Assembly (NCBI RefSeq): GCF_900182955.1
Contig: NZ_FXUL01000032.1
Span: 1 to 64,000 of the forward strand
Direction: 5' to 3'
DNA length: 64,000 nt
Origin: Noviherbaspirillum suwonense
Lineage (GTDB): Bacteria; Pseudomonadota; Gammaproteobacteria; Burkholderiales; Burkholderiaceae_D
A program made the position numbers and the translations under genes. Position 1 is the first letter of the stretch. Each line of letters opens with the position of its first letter. The notes under the pieces were generated by a model. The model did not search any database. It was given only the letters and a program-made list of their open reading frames with translations, and was not told where the DNA came from. Shown piece after piece: positions 37,351-46,103 of the stretch.

Positions 37351-37636
37351 ACAATGCGTCAGTCGACGCTATGAATACGCCGGAACATGCTTCCATCCGG
37401 GTCAGCATCTCGTTGACCGTTGTTATATCCCAAGACTCGTTATTGCCGCATATAAGCCAAGCGTTTCTCACGGCATATATCTTCCCATAACTCGCTTTGT
37501 CCACAGTGCAAACCATTCGGATAGTTATCTCAATCATTGATAAGTCGTGTTATCAATGGTTGCCGAAAACGTGGTTAAATACCCTACTTCTATTTGCAGC
37601 GGGCCCATTTCCGCTGTTCGCCCGAGAGAAAACCGC

Positions 37637-39709
37637 ATGCCGCTCCACCCGTTGCCCACCGCTATTGCTCCCCCGCGTCTGCCCATCGATACCACCCGGA
37701 AGCTGCACATCGGTCATTTCGCGTTCATGCGGGCGCTCATTCAAGGCGCCGACAGCAAAGCCGCCTGGGAACGCTATTTACAGATCGAGGGGGCGCACAG
37801 CGATGCCCGGATCGTCCGGAAAACCATCCTCTGGGTTCGGGATGCGTTTGCTGCTGCCGCCAAGCGGGAACACAAGTTTGGCACCGCCCGCCTCGTCGTC
37901 GCGGATTTGTCCAGCTTCGATGACAGGACAGCAACGCAGCCGAGTCTGGATGCGTTCGTGGCGGACCGGAGCTTGGAGGAATTTTCCGAGTCCGAGCAGA
38001 TCGAAGCTTACCTGGCTGAGTATCCAGGGAATGCGGCCCAGCAAAAACGCCGCGCAAAACTGATTTCTAGGCAACTCGAGGCGCTCAAATGGCTCGAATC
38101 CTTGGCCGCGCAACCGCCCGGTGCCGGCGATCCGGTTGCTTCCTGGCTGAATCCGGACCAGGCCAGGCGCCTGCAGGCAGCCGGGCTATGGACGCTGCGC
38201 GCGCTCATTACCCATATCAACGGCATCGGCCAACGCTGGTATGCAAGCATTGCCGCGGTGGGTCCGATCAAGGCCAGGCGCATCGAGGAATGGTTGCGCC
38301 ATCATGAAGCAAGCATCGGCTTGACGCTGGGTAGCCATGTCTTGGTGGCGCCATCGAAGGTAGGCCGGGACCTCTTGGCGCATGTCGTGCCGCGCCAGAC
38401 GGCGATCGTGCCGATCGACAAATTAATTATCCCAGGCGCGTTGGATGGCGCAATGGGGCGCTACCGGGCACCCCGCGAGCGCTGCATGATCCGCGCCGAC
38501 AATGACTATGAAGCGGTGCTGCTCTGGATTAAAACCCGGCAGGGAATCGCACCAGAGAAAAAGCAAGCGCTTCGGCAGCGGCGTGGTACCGCGCCTGGAG
38601 GAACAGAGGGACCGCACGATTGGCTGCAGACTCTCTCCCATACGCAGCGCTCCTATTTGAAGGAAGCCGAGCGCTTCATGCTCTGGGCGATCGTCCAGCA
38701 CAAGAAACCGCTTTCCTCCTTGGCGCTGGAAGACTGTCAGGCATACCAGGCATTTCTTGCCGATCCATCGCCGCGAGACCTGTGGTGCGCGCCGCGTGGG
38801 CGGGACAAATGGTCGACGCTTTGGCGCCCGTTCGAGGGTCCGCTCTCCCGCAGCGCGCAAGCGCATGCGGTACGCGTGCTCAAGTCGCTGTATAAATTCC
38901 TGGTCGACCAATGTTATTTGGTTGGCAACCCGTGGAATGGCGTCACGGTCCCGAAGCCAACCCGCGTTGCTGTCTCTCGCGGTCGCAGTTTCACGCAGGC
39001 GCAGTGGGCGTTTATCGAACGTCAGGCGGCGCAACTCTCCGACCGGTCTGCCGATCGCCGGCTGCGCTTCGCGCTACGACTGTATTACTCGACCGGAATA
39101 CGGCTGATTGAAGGCGTGCAGGCCCGTGTCGACGACCTTCGCTGGGTACAGTATCCGGATCCGGCATCTGATGACGTGATCTCTGGTTGGGAACTGAGAG
39201 TGACTGGGAAAGGCGACAAGGAACGCATTGTCCAGGTGCCGCAAGAGGTAGTGGACGAGTTGGCCAAGTATCTGGCATCGCGCGGGCTTGATCCAAACCC
39301 GGAGGCGCCAAGCAACCGGGGGACGTACCTGCTTGGCCACGCCACCGATGTAGCAACGCGGGCGCCGTGGTCACCCCGTGCCCAGATGGCTGTCGACCCG
39401 AAGGCAGGCATATCACACGGGATTGTGTACGCGGCAATTAAAAAATTCTTCAAGGGGTGCGCCGAGCAACTTGCTCCGATCGATCCGATAGGAGCAGAGC
39501 GACTGGCGACAGGGTCCACGCACTGGTTGCGGCACACACATGGCACCCATGCGGTCGCTGCGGGGATGCCACTGGACTTGCTGCAACAAAATATGGGGCA
39601 CGCGTCCTTGGACACGACAACGGGATACACGACCAGCGAAGAACGCCGGCGCATGAAAGCAGCGCAAGCGGCCTGGAAGCGTATGCCGTTGGGATCGGTC
39701 CGGTCTTGA
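37637..39709 (+). CDS. Large tyrosine recombinase / phage-type integrase
   Basis: A 690-residue site-specific recombinase. The C-terminal catalytic domain carries the full set of residues: Arg in YYSTGIRLIEG, Lys in TGKGDKER, the H-x-x-R box HWLRHTHGTH, His in MGHASLDTT and nucleophile Tyr in TTGYTTSEE. The N-terminal half is long and helical (DUF3701-type), with the core-binding SAM-like domain about residues 340-440. Such long integrases accompany rep/par loci of Burkholderiales plasmids and chromids and may resolve multimers or mediate integration. The ATG at 37637 was chosen because the protein body begins there; the frame is open to 37547. Confidence 0.85.
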   Translation: MPLHPLPTAIAPPRLPIDTTRKLHIGHFAFMRALIQGADSKAAWERYLQIEGAHSDARIVRKTILWVRDAFAAAAKREHKFGTARLVVADLSSFDDRTATQPSLDAFVADRSLEEFSESEQIEAYLAEYPGNAAQQKRRAKLISRQLEALKWLESLAAQPPGAGDPVASWLNPDQARRLQAAGLWTLRALITHINGIGQRWYASIAAVGPIKARRIEEWLRHHEASIGLTLGSHVLVAPSKVGRDLLAHVVPRQTAIVPIDKLIIPGALDGAMGRYRAPRERCMIRADNDYEAVLLWIKTRQGIAPEKKQALRQRRGTAPGGTEGPHDWLQTLSHTQRSYLKEAERFMLWAIVQHKKPLSSLALEDCQAYQAFLADPSPRDLWCAPRGRDKWSTLWRPFEGPLSRSAQAHAVRVLKSLYKFLVDQCYLVGNPWNGVTVPKPTRVAVSRGRSFTQAQWAFIERQAAQLSDRSADRRLRFALRLYYSTGIRLIEGVQARVDDLRWVQYPDPASDDVISGWELRVTGKGDKERIVQVPQEVVDELAKYLASRGLDPNPEAPSNRGTYLLGHATDVATRAPWSPRAQMAVDPKAGISHGIVYAAIKKFFKGCAEQLAPIDPIGAERLATGSTHWLRHTHGTHAVAAGMPLDLLQQNMGHASLDTTTGYTTSEERRRMKAAQAAWKRMPLGSVRS

Positions 39710-39867
39710 ACGGGACTGGCATCTTTGCATGGGATAGGCACCCTCCCCTCTCCGCAGGCAGGCCACGCGCCACCGTTTTCCATTTGTCATCGTCCGCCGC
39801 GCGTGGGGTCAACGCAGCTTCAAATTAATAAACAACAGCAGGTGAATGGCAGCTGGTTAACGTCCCG

Positions 39868-40128
39868 ATGGCTTTTACGGTACGACATGGCATGACGGTA
39901 AATGTGTTTCTGGACGGTCGGTCAAGGCGGATAGCATGGGACAAATCGGAGCCCGATGCCGATGCCGATGCCGATGCCGATGCCGATGCCGCATTCAAGA
40001 TGATCGATCAAGCAGTGAATGCATTGACTTTTTCACGCAATCGACGCACCAAATTCAATACGCAGAAGTGCAATATACGTTTAATTGATAAAAATACTCT
40101 GGTAATGAATATTTATCCGAGGCACTAG
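39868..40128 (+). CDS. Possible small protein containing an Asp-Ala repeat
   Basis: An 86-codon frame with a (Asp-Ala)6 tract encoded by six perfect GATGCC units, followed by a basic, plausible-looking end (NALTFSRNRRTKFNT, KNTLVMNIYPRH). There is no clear ribosome binding site and no recognised family. It lies between the integrase gene and the partition-site palindromes. It may be a chance frame across a repeat. Confidence 0.3.
   Translation: MAFTVRHGMTVNVFLDGRSRRIAWDKSEPDADADADADADAAFKMIDQAVNALTFSRNRRTKFNTQKCNIRLIDKNTLVMNIYPRH
39955..39990 (+). repeat. Tandem repeat, six GATGCC units
   Basis: Six perfect copies of the hexamer GATGCC (36 bp), read as alternating Asp-Ala if the surrounding frame is translated. 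Because the unit is a multiple of three, slippage would change length without breaking the frame. Confidence 0.9.
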
Positions 40129-40205
40129 GAAGTTGAGATGTCTGCATTGTCGTGGTGGCTTCGCTCACGTGGCGTGCGCTTCTTCCACATACTCGTAATA
40201 GCTTC

Positions 40206-40242
40206 GTTGCGCAGCCAGCGCGATCGGCGATGGCTGCGCAAC
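40206..40242. repeat. Stem-loop, perfect 12 bp inverted repeat
   Basis: GTTGCGCAGCCA at 40206-40217 is the exact reverse complement of TGGCTGCGCAAC at 40231-40242, with a 13-base loop. There is no T-tract, so it is not a typical terminator. It sits 12 bp before the first partition-like palindrome and could be a recombination or nicking site, or part of a transcript end. Confidence 0.6.
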
Positions 40243-40253
40243 GTACGCGGGGA

Positions 40254-40273
40254 ATTATTCCGCGCAGAATAAA
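40254..40273. repeat. Partition-site-like palindrome, copy 1
   Basis: ATTATTCCGCGCAGAATAAA, an imperfect palindrome centred at 40263/40264 with two mismatched pairs. It shares the TATTCCGCGC-R-GAATA core with copies 2 and 3, which lie 453 and 772 bp away towards parA. Repetition of one palindromic core upstream of parAB is the expected layout of a parS centromere. Confidence 0.6.
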
Positions 40274-40701
40274 TACGGTCCCATGGCGAGGAGTGAAACA
40301 GTTTCGTCGTCGCAAATTAAATGGTATAACCAAATGGATGCGGAAATATCACTCAATATAAAGACATTGTACTAGACATGAAAGCACTGAAATGCTTTGA
40401 AATGTCGCATCAATTACTCACAATGCCAACTCGCTCAATGTTGTGACTCGCACTTTAGAATTGCAACGTGCCAGCACAATACGGCTCTAAGTTTCCTAGA
40501 ATATCGTTAGGCACATGAAGTTCGGCATCGACGTAAGAGTCTACGGTGCGCGGTCCCTTGCGAAATTTAAAACTTACCGATCATCTGCTGGGTTGTGCGT
40601 GTCGCTTATGGAATCATGCAAGTGGGTACAAATCGCAATTTTTTGAACCACGCATCTGTGATTCGACGGTCAGCGTCGAATGTTTGCTCAAGACCCTGCT
40701 A

Positions 40702-40731
40702 CCCAATTTATTCCGCGCGGAATAAATTGGG
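40702..40731. repeat. Partition-site-like palindrome, copy 2 (30 bp, perfect)
   Basis: A perfect 30 bp palindrome with centre between 40716 and 40717. Its central 16 bp are TATTCCGCGCGGAATA, and both arms extend to CCCAAT/ATTGGG. It has no loop, so it is suited to binding a dimeric protein rather than acting as a terminator. It is the best-conserved copy of the three-site set. Confidence 0.75.
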
Positions 40732-41015
40732 CCCAGACACATTTCCACGAGTACTGCCAAGTCGCAATAGGAAGACTAGCAATCAGGCTATGTGCGTATC
40801 TGGGAATCGGATTACGCATACGACACTTGTGTAAGGACATTGCTACAGGTACCGAAAAATTCGTTTAGCACTATTTCGACTGTTGAAGGCACTGATTATT
40901 ATGTGCGGGCTTTCGTGAGCCGTGCACGAAGCGATTTCGCGGACAAATAGACTGCACAGTGAGGGAATAGAAAGAAAAAACACGGATGCTGGAGCAGGAG
41001 CAACGGGGTCCGCCA

Positions 41016-41055
41016 GTGGCACACAATTATTCCGCGCAGAATAATTGTGTGCCAC
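41016..41055. repeat. Partition-site-like palindrome, copy 3 (40 bp, one mismatch pair)
   Basis: A 40 bp palindrome centred at 41035/41036 with a single mismatched pair (C against T) next to the centre. It contains the TTATTCCGCGCAGAATAA core flanked by long arms beginning GTGGCACACA. It ends 98 bp before the parA start, so it could serve as centromere, as parAB operator, or both. Confidence 0.75.
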
Positions 41056-41153
41056 AAGCGTTGCTAATCTGCCTTTGACGCCAGTGCCGACGGTTGACAG
41101 ACCAGTACATAGGCAATAGTCTTGCAAACTTACTCCCCAGACGACCAGAAAAA

Positions 41154-41831
41154 ATGGCAAAAATATTGGTGATATTTAATCAAAAGGGTGGGCCTGGAAA
41201 GACCACGCTTGTCATGAGCCTGGCTGGCTATTTGATTAAACAGGGGAAGCGAGTCGTGGTGGTCGATTCCGATCCCCAGGCATCGTCCCACAAATGGGAA
41301 ACGCGGCCGATTGAACAATTTCCCCAGCACCCAGCAAGCGTGCGTCCCATTGTGGGGGTGACCGTAAGCCAATACGCGGCCAATATCGAGAAGTTGATCA
41401 ATGAAGGCTATGACTATATTGTCATCGACACGCCGCCCCGGCTCGACTCCGCCGATCTGGCGGCTGCGCTGTTCGTTGCCGACCGCGGATTGATTCCATT
41501 TGTCCCGGATATCATGCACAAGGATGCGCTCGAGGAAGTTCAAGAGTTACTGGACACCGTGAACGAGAAGCGGATACGCAAGGGATTCGAGGCGCTTCCT
41601 GTCGGTCTGGTCGTCAATATGATGAAGCCCGGTCGCGTCGCGCAAAAGCACCTCGCCGAGCGCGCATCCGACATGTCCGGTTTTCCCGTTCTTGCAACGA
41701 TCGGAGACCTGGCCCCGTTCGAATCTGCTTCCAACTTCCGCACTACCATCGAGGCAGTTTCCAAACCGTCTGATAAGGCGCGCAAGGAACTTGCCGCTCT
41801 CGCCCGTGCAGTCGAGGAGTTCATGAAATGA
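41154..41831 (+). CDS. parA: ParA partition ATPase
   Basis: A 225-residue ParA/MinD-type ATPase. It has a deviant Walker A QKGGPGKTTLV near residue 10 (KGG-x-GKTT with the signature Lys and an unusual Pro at x), VVVVDSDPQASS and YIVIDTPPRLDSADLA. It is a short, type Ib-like ParA without an N-terminal helix-turn-helix, so it should not repress its own promoter. The ATG at 41154 is preferred to 41094 because the ParA fold begins immediately. It drives segregation of the replicon together with ParB, whose ATG overlaps its stop. Confidence 0.9.
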   Translation: MAKILVIFNQKGGPGKTTLVMSLAGYLIKQGKRVVVVDSDPQASSHKWETRPIEQFPQHPASVRPIVGVTVSQYAANIEKLINEGYDYIVIDTPPRLDSADLAAALFVADRGLIPFVPDIMHKDALEEVQELLDTVNEKRIRKGFEALPVGLVVNMMKPGRVAQKHLAERASDMSGFPVLATIGDLAPFESASNFRTTIEAVSKPSDKARKELAALARAVEEFMK

Positions 41832-42859
41832 CATCGAAAAAGAAAACCAATCTGCTCGCTGCGCTCGATGCGTCGTCTACGCGTGGCGCGGATAGCCGCG
41901 GCGCAGCCGAGCGTCGCGCTGCTGCCCTCCGCGAAGATGCGCCTGATTCCCCGCCGTCCGATCCCGCTCCGCACCCGCAGAGTATGCCCATAGCGGAGAG
42001 CGCTGTTCCGCCAGGCAAGCCAGACCCTGTGGTCACGGGTCCGGCCCAGGCAGGCGTGCAGGACGTGCCTCTCATGTCGATCACCGATAACCCGTTCAAT
42101 GCACGTCGGGTCTATCGTGATTCGGATATTGAGGGGCTCGCTGACAGCTTTCAGAAATATGGGCAGCAGTCTGCCGCCCGGGGGTTTTGGCGGGACGGAA
42201 AATGCGTGTTGATCTACGGGCACCGTCGCAAGCGGGCAGCATTGCAGTTGGGCTGGAATTACCTGAAGGTGGACCTTGTTGCGGAGCCGGAAGGCGACAA
42301 GGCGCTTTATCTTGCCTCGCGCGAAGAAAATGCCCAGCGCTCTGCGCAAACCTTGTTCGACGACGCGCTGGTGTGGCACGACTTGCTCGATAAGGGAGTC
42401 TATGCGACCCAGGAGGAACTGGCCGACTCGCTCAAGATCAGCCAACCCGTGATTGCAAAAACGCTGTCATTGCGCAAGCTACCGATGCACATCATGAAAG
42501 AGTGCATCGCCAAGGACCTGACCTCGCGCGCCGTGCTGTATGCGCTGTCGCAATATCACGACGACGTGGGCGATGAGCAGAACACGATGAAGCTGATCGA
42601 GGAGGCAAGCAGCAAGGGTATGTCGTCACGCGATGTCGAGGCCCGTGTCCGTTATCTCAAGGAGCGCAGGCGGGCAGGGAATGCAGTGATCCCAAAACCG
42701 CGGTCCGAATCGTACAAATTCACCTACGGTAATAAGGACGGAATTCTCAAGGAATTCGTCACCAAAGGGCGCGTCGAACTCCGGATCGACGGCCTGGACG
42801 AAGAGACCCGCACCGCGCTGGTTGATCAGCTCCGGCGAATCCTGCCAGCCCAGGCTTAA
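41828..42859 (+). CDS. parB: ParB partition protein
   Basis: A 343-residue ParB. After a Pro/Ala-rich low-complexity leader (residues 1-75) comes the ParB/Srx nuclease-like CTPase domain with NPFNARR and the YGHRRKRAAL box. A helix-turn-helix of the KorB type follows (QEELADSLKISQPVIAKTLSLRKLP, about residues 197-221), then a C-terminal dimerisation segment. The ATG overlaps the parA stop (ATGA), giving coupled translation. It should bind the palindromic sites upstream of parA and nucleate the segregation complex. Confidence 0.9.
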   Translation: MTSKKKTNLLAALDASSTRGADSRGAAERRAAALREDAPDSPPSDPAPHPQSMPIAESAVPPGKPDPVVTGPAQAGVQDVPLMSITDNPFNARRVYRDSDIEGLADSFQKYGQQSAARGFWRDGKCVLIYGHRRKRAALQLGWNYLKVDLVAEPEGDKALYLASREENAQRSAQTLFDDALVWHDLLDKGVYATQEELADSLKISQPVIAKTLSLRKLPMHIMKECIAKDLTSRAVLYALSQYHDDVGDEQNTMKLIEEASSKGMSSRDVEARVRYLKERRRAGNAVIPKPRSESYKFTYGNKDGILKEFVTKGRVELRIDGLDEETRTALVDQLRRILPAQA

Positions 42860-44240
42860 GGCGGACAAATTCGCGCATGGCTCCACCGACGGAGCGCTGC
42901 GGACTACAGCATGGCTAACGCAGCTCCACCCAAAGCGCTCAGCAGGGTAGGGGGCAGGATTTGACCTGCTCCTATCGGCAGACCTGATGCTCACCAGACC
43001 ATCCGATTGCATCCAACCCTGTTCAACCACGTCAAAACGCAAGGATTGCTGCTCATCGGTTCTGCCGGCGTGGGGACGATTTCGCTGGAGCCTACGTGCG
43101 CAACCCATTTGACCAATGCCCCGTCGATGTGGAGGGCGCGGACCAAGGAGATGCAAGCCACGCCAGAGGACACGGCCAACAAGGGCAACGCCGGGTCGCA
43201 GCGCCTCTGAAGGCATATCGCTACTGCAGCCGCACGCTAGCACTCTTGGTGTGCCTCACCGGCTCGCCAGGACGCCTTATTTCGTTGCTCGCTCGGGTCT
43301 TCCTAGCTTTTCCGAAGTCTTTCCACACGACCTGATCTGGAAAGGCGCGGCAAGCTTCTTTTTCGACAGTGACGGTTTGCTTTCCAAAAGCAAGCCTTCC
43401 TGCCTTGCCAAGGGGTTGACGAAAGCCGGCAGTAGTAACGCCGAGGTTTGACAGAATCTTTGTGCGCCACGTGAATGGCGCGGCTCTGGCAAGAAGGCGC
43501 TAGACCAAATCGGACCTCGATGCAGACTGGAGCGATTCCGGACCATCTGCAGCAGATGCCGGTTTTTACCCATGTAGCGCTAGGTGACAAACGAAGCCGG
43601 GCAATCCAAACTTGTAACTGTCATACAACTGACGCCGCCTGGAAAGATGGGAACCGCCCTCCAGGTGGGGCGCGGACTCGGCAAAATGGCGGCCATGCAA
43701 TCCATCCGGTAGGCTTCACCAGAACGTCCATGCTGGGAAGGGCATTACATGGTCAAGTTGCAGAACGCTCCCTCACCCCGAATACGGCAGGATGCGAACA
43801 CCGGAGAATAAAGGAAATCGCAAAACTGATCCGAAGGCAGTAACGACAAGGGACCGAGCCGACCGAGACAGCTCCATCAGTTTGATTGAGGCGGAGGCAA
43901 TGATTGCCTTCCAAGCATTCTGAGCCCGGCAATCAAGCAAAGGGGAAATGTACGGATATTCGACCTCCCGTCTAGGCAGAATGTCCGAACGCTCAAATTT
44001 CAAACGACTTCACAAAAGTTCTCACCAGTGGAGCATGTTGGAACAGGAGTCGCAGAGTAAAGCTGCCCGATCGCTCCAAGTCCGCCGTCCCGGACCTGGA
44101 GGAATGTCATTTCACGGCTGCTGCACCACGATGAACCGTCCCGTTGCCATCTCGGAACCGCCATGGCGGCCAACAGCTGACTCAGGTAGATCCGCACGAC
44201 AACTGCAGAGCAGCACGAGACGGTCCACCGCCCCGATCAG
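42860..44240. other. Long region without recognisable genes, before the origin
   Basis: About 1.4 kb between parB and the first iteron. Frames on both strands (for example 42626-43243 and 43277-43590, minus) contain no known domain, lack ribosome binding sites and have poor codon structure. No IS ends, tRNA or CRISPR are visible. It may be degenerate plasmid backbone or carry untranslated control functions. Confidence 0.4.
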
Positions 44241-44243
44241 CCA

Positions 44244-45016
44244 TCAGTGAATCACTAAATTTCCACTCGCACCTCATTTAGTGATTCGCTGATGGGCCGG
44301 CAGGTGGCAAGAACCCGAACAACCTTGCTGGCTGCTCCAACCAACGAAAATGAGGTTCTGGTACTAGTGATTCACTGATGAGCCGATCTTTTCCACAACA
44401 AAAAGCCAGGAAACGCGCGCCGAGCCGGGATTTTCTTCCGCGCTAGTGTTGTAATTTACGCGTCATCACGCTGCCTGCAGGAAAAAGCATCAGTGAATCA
44501 CTAATAGCGATCCGCTGATCTCACTAAATGGATCTTACTGGCTCCACTTTTCGTGGCGGGATCAGTGAATCACTAGGCCCAAAGACCCCATTTTCCCTAT
44601 GAAGACGGTTAAGAACGCCCGCATCGCATGTCACGCTGGAGCTCTACCGTAGCGCATGCCAGCTTGTCAGACGGATCAGACATAGTGAATCAGTGAATCA
44701 CTAATAGCTGATCAGTGAAGCACTAACAGTAAATCAGTGAATCGCTAACAGGGAAATCAGCGAATCACTAGTAGCGGAATCAGCGAACCACTAATAGTGA
44801 AACCACCGAAAAACCATCTGCAAGTGCATGAATAATAAGAACTTTTCCCCACTATAATCTTTTGATTTTAATCTTCTTCTTTAATCATAAGCACCATCAA
44901 CACATACTCTCTAGCAGCATCGGGTGTCTGTGTGTCGTCCAGTGATGGTGAAACCAACTGCAGCAATGACGAACCCCGAGGATGCACAACGCAAAGCATC
45001 AGTGAATCACTAAATG
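44244..45016. other. Candidate replication origin (oriV)
   Basis: Scattered and clustered copies of a 17-18 bp iteron with consensus ATCAGTGAATCACTAA lie at about 44244, 44277 (inverted), 44364 (inverted), 44488, 44561, 44689-44797 (five direct copies) and 44998. TTTTCCACA at 44389-44397 differs from a DnaA box by one base. The stretch 44820-44895 just after the five-copy array is strongly AT-rich and is a likely unwinding element. This order, five iterons then an AT-rich element, next to a trfA-like gene mirrors the RK2 minimal origin. Confidence 0.8.
44689..44797 (+). repeat. Five direct iterons, 22-23 bp period
   Basis: Direct copies of the CAGTGAATCACTAA core start at 44691, 44713, 44735, 44758 and 44781. 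The intervals of 22, 22, 23 and 23 bp are about two helical turns. The later copies vary (CAGCGAATCACTA, CAGCGAACCACTA). Same-face spacing is what an iteron-binding initiator needs. Confidence 0.85.
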
Positions 45017-45086
45017 TCCGCATTGACACTATTTCCAGACCATTGATAATCAGGCCTCATCAGAAGTATCCACTGAAGGAAGCAGC

Positions 45087-46031
45087 ATGGCCGAAATCGC
45101 TAAAAAGAAAACCGGAGCCAAAGACCCAATGGAAGCGGTTGCGAGGCTGAATCGGTCCGTGCAGGCTAAACAACGCGTCAAGGAAGAAATCGCCTCCAAT
45201 GATCCGGTCCAGTTGCCGATGTGGGACGACGACCTCCGGGGTGTGCCAAACTGCCTTGCGCGGGGAGCATTATTCACCGCGATTAAGTCGGACGGATCAA
45301 AACGCGAATTCTACCGGGGTAAGGAAATAGCCACCCTGGCAGGCATCGACGTGAGCTACCGTGGAGAGGAATTGAGGCAGGACGATTACTCGGTGTTTCT
45401 GAACATCCTGCACTTCGCCCGGCATTACGATCTCGGGAAGCCCATCCCCTTTACCGCGTACCAGATGCTCAAGGAACTCGGTTGGAGCATCAACACGGAC
45501 GAGTACGCCCACTTACGTGAGTGCTGCGAGCGACTGCTCGCCACCAGCATCACTGTGGCGCTGCCGAAGATGGGCGGTTCCCAGGGCTTCAGCGGTAGCT
45601 TGATCCAGTCTTTTGCGTGGAAGGATGACGGGGGCAAGCAATTATCGCAGTGGCAAGTGATGCTTGAGCCAAGGATCGCGGCATTGTTCATCGATCCCCT
45701 GCTGTCGTTGATGAATCCCGCGGAGCGCAAGGCAATCGGTGGGCGTTCGCCTCTGGCGCAATGGCTACACAGTTTCCTTTGCACGCACCAGAAGCCTTTC
45801 GCCATCTCGGTGGAAAAATACTATGAATTGTCCGGGAGCCGGACCGCAAACATGGGCGATTTCCGCGCCCGTCTGAAACTGGCATTTCTCAAGCTGATGA
45901 ACGTGGGCTTCTTAGAGAGCTTTGAATTCCGAAATGATGTCGTGCACGTGGTCAGAGTCCCGCGACACTACCCGGCGCCTGTATTCCACCGCCTCGGGAA
46001 CAATGCCGATCAGGCAGGACTACAGATTTAG
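45087..46031 (+). CDS. trfA: TrfA-like plasmid replication initiator
   Basis: A 314-residue replication initiator of the TrfA family. The family landmarks occur in order: ARGALFTAIKSDGSKREFYRG near residue 58, YRGEELRQDDYSVFLNILH near 91, FTAYQMLKELGWSINTDEY near 118, MLEPRIAALF near 190, and LAQWLHSFLCTHQKPF with FRARLKLAFLKL (winged-helix recognition) further on. AAGGA precedes the ATG. TrfA binds iterons, opens the AT-rich element and loads helicase. Iteron copies on both sides (44998 and 46028) suggest autoregulation. Confidence 0.9.
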   Translation: MAEIAKKKTGAKDPMEAVARLNRSVQAKQRVKEEIASNDPVQLPMWDDDLRGVPNCLARGALFTAIKSDGSKREFYRGKEIATLAGIDVSYRGEELRQDDYSVFLNILHFARHYDLGKPIPFTAYQMLKELGWSINTDEYAHLRECCERLLATSITVALPKMGGSQGFSGSLIQSFAWKDDGGKQLSQWQVMLEPRIAALFIDPLLSLMNPAERKAIGGRSPLAQWLHSFLCTHQKPFAISVEKYYELSGSRTANMGDFRARLKLAFLKLMNVGFLESFEFRNDVVHVVRVPRHYPAPVFHRLGNNADQAGLQI

Positions 46032-46103
46032 TGATTCACTGACGGTACTGAAGAGTCCTGGGATTTCCTGATCGATTCAAGAAATCTAGTGATTCGCTGA
46101 TTG
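46028..46103 (-). repeat. Two inverted iteron copies downstream of trfA
   Basis: TTTAGTGATTCACTGA at 46028-46043 overlaps the trfA stop codon, and CTAGTGATTCGCTGA at 46086-46100 follows 58 bp later. Both are reverse-orientation copies of the oriV iteron. They may titrate the initiator or couple plasmids (handcuffing). The remaining sequence to 46606 contains no supported gene. Confidence 0.75.

Noticed and set aside
37220-37537. 105-codon minus-strand frame upstream of the small secreted-type gene
   Set aside because: No domain, no ribosome binding site and poor codon structure; kept out in favour of the 37081 frame.
40206-40242. Rho-independent terminator
   Set aside because: The stem is perfect but no T-tract follows on either strand.
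44244-45016. CRISPR array
   Set aside because: The repeats are short, vary in sequence, occur in both orientations and lie beside trfA with 22-23 bp periods; no cas genes are present. They are iterons.
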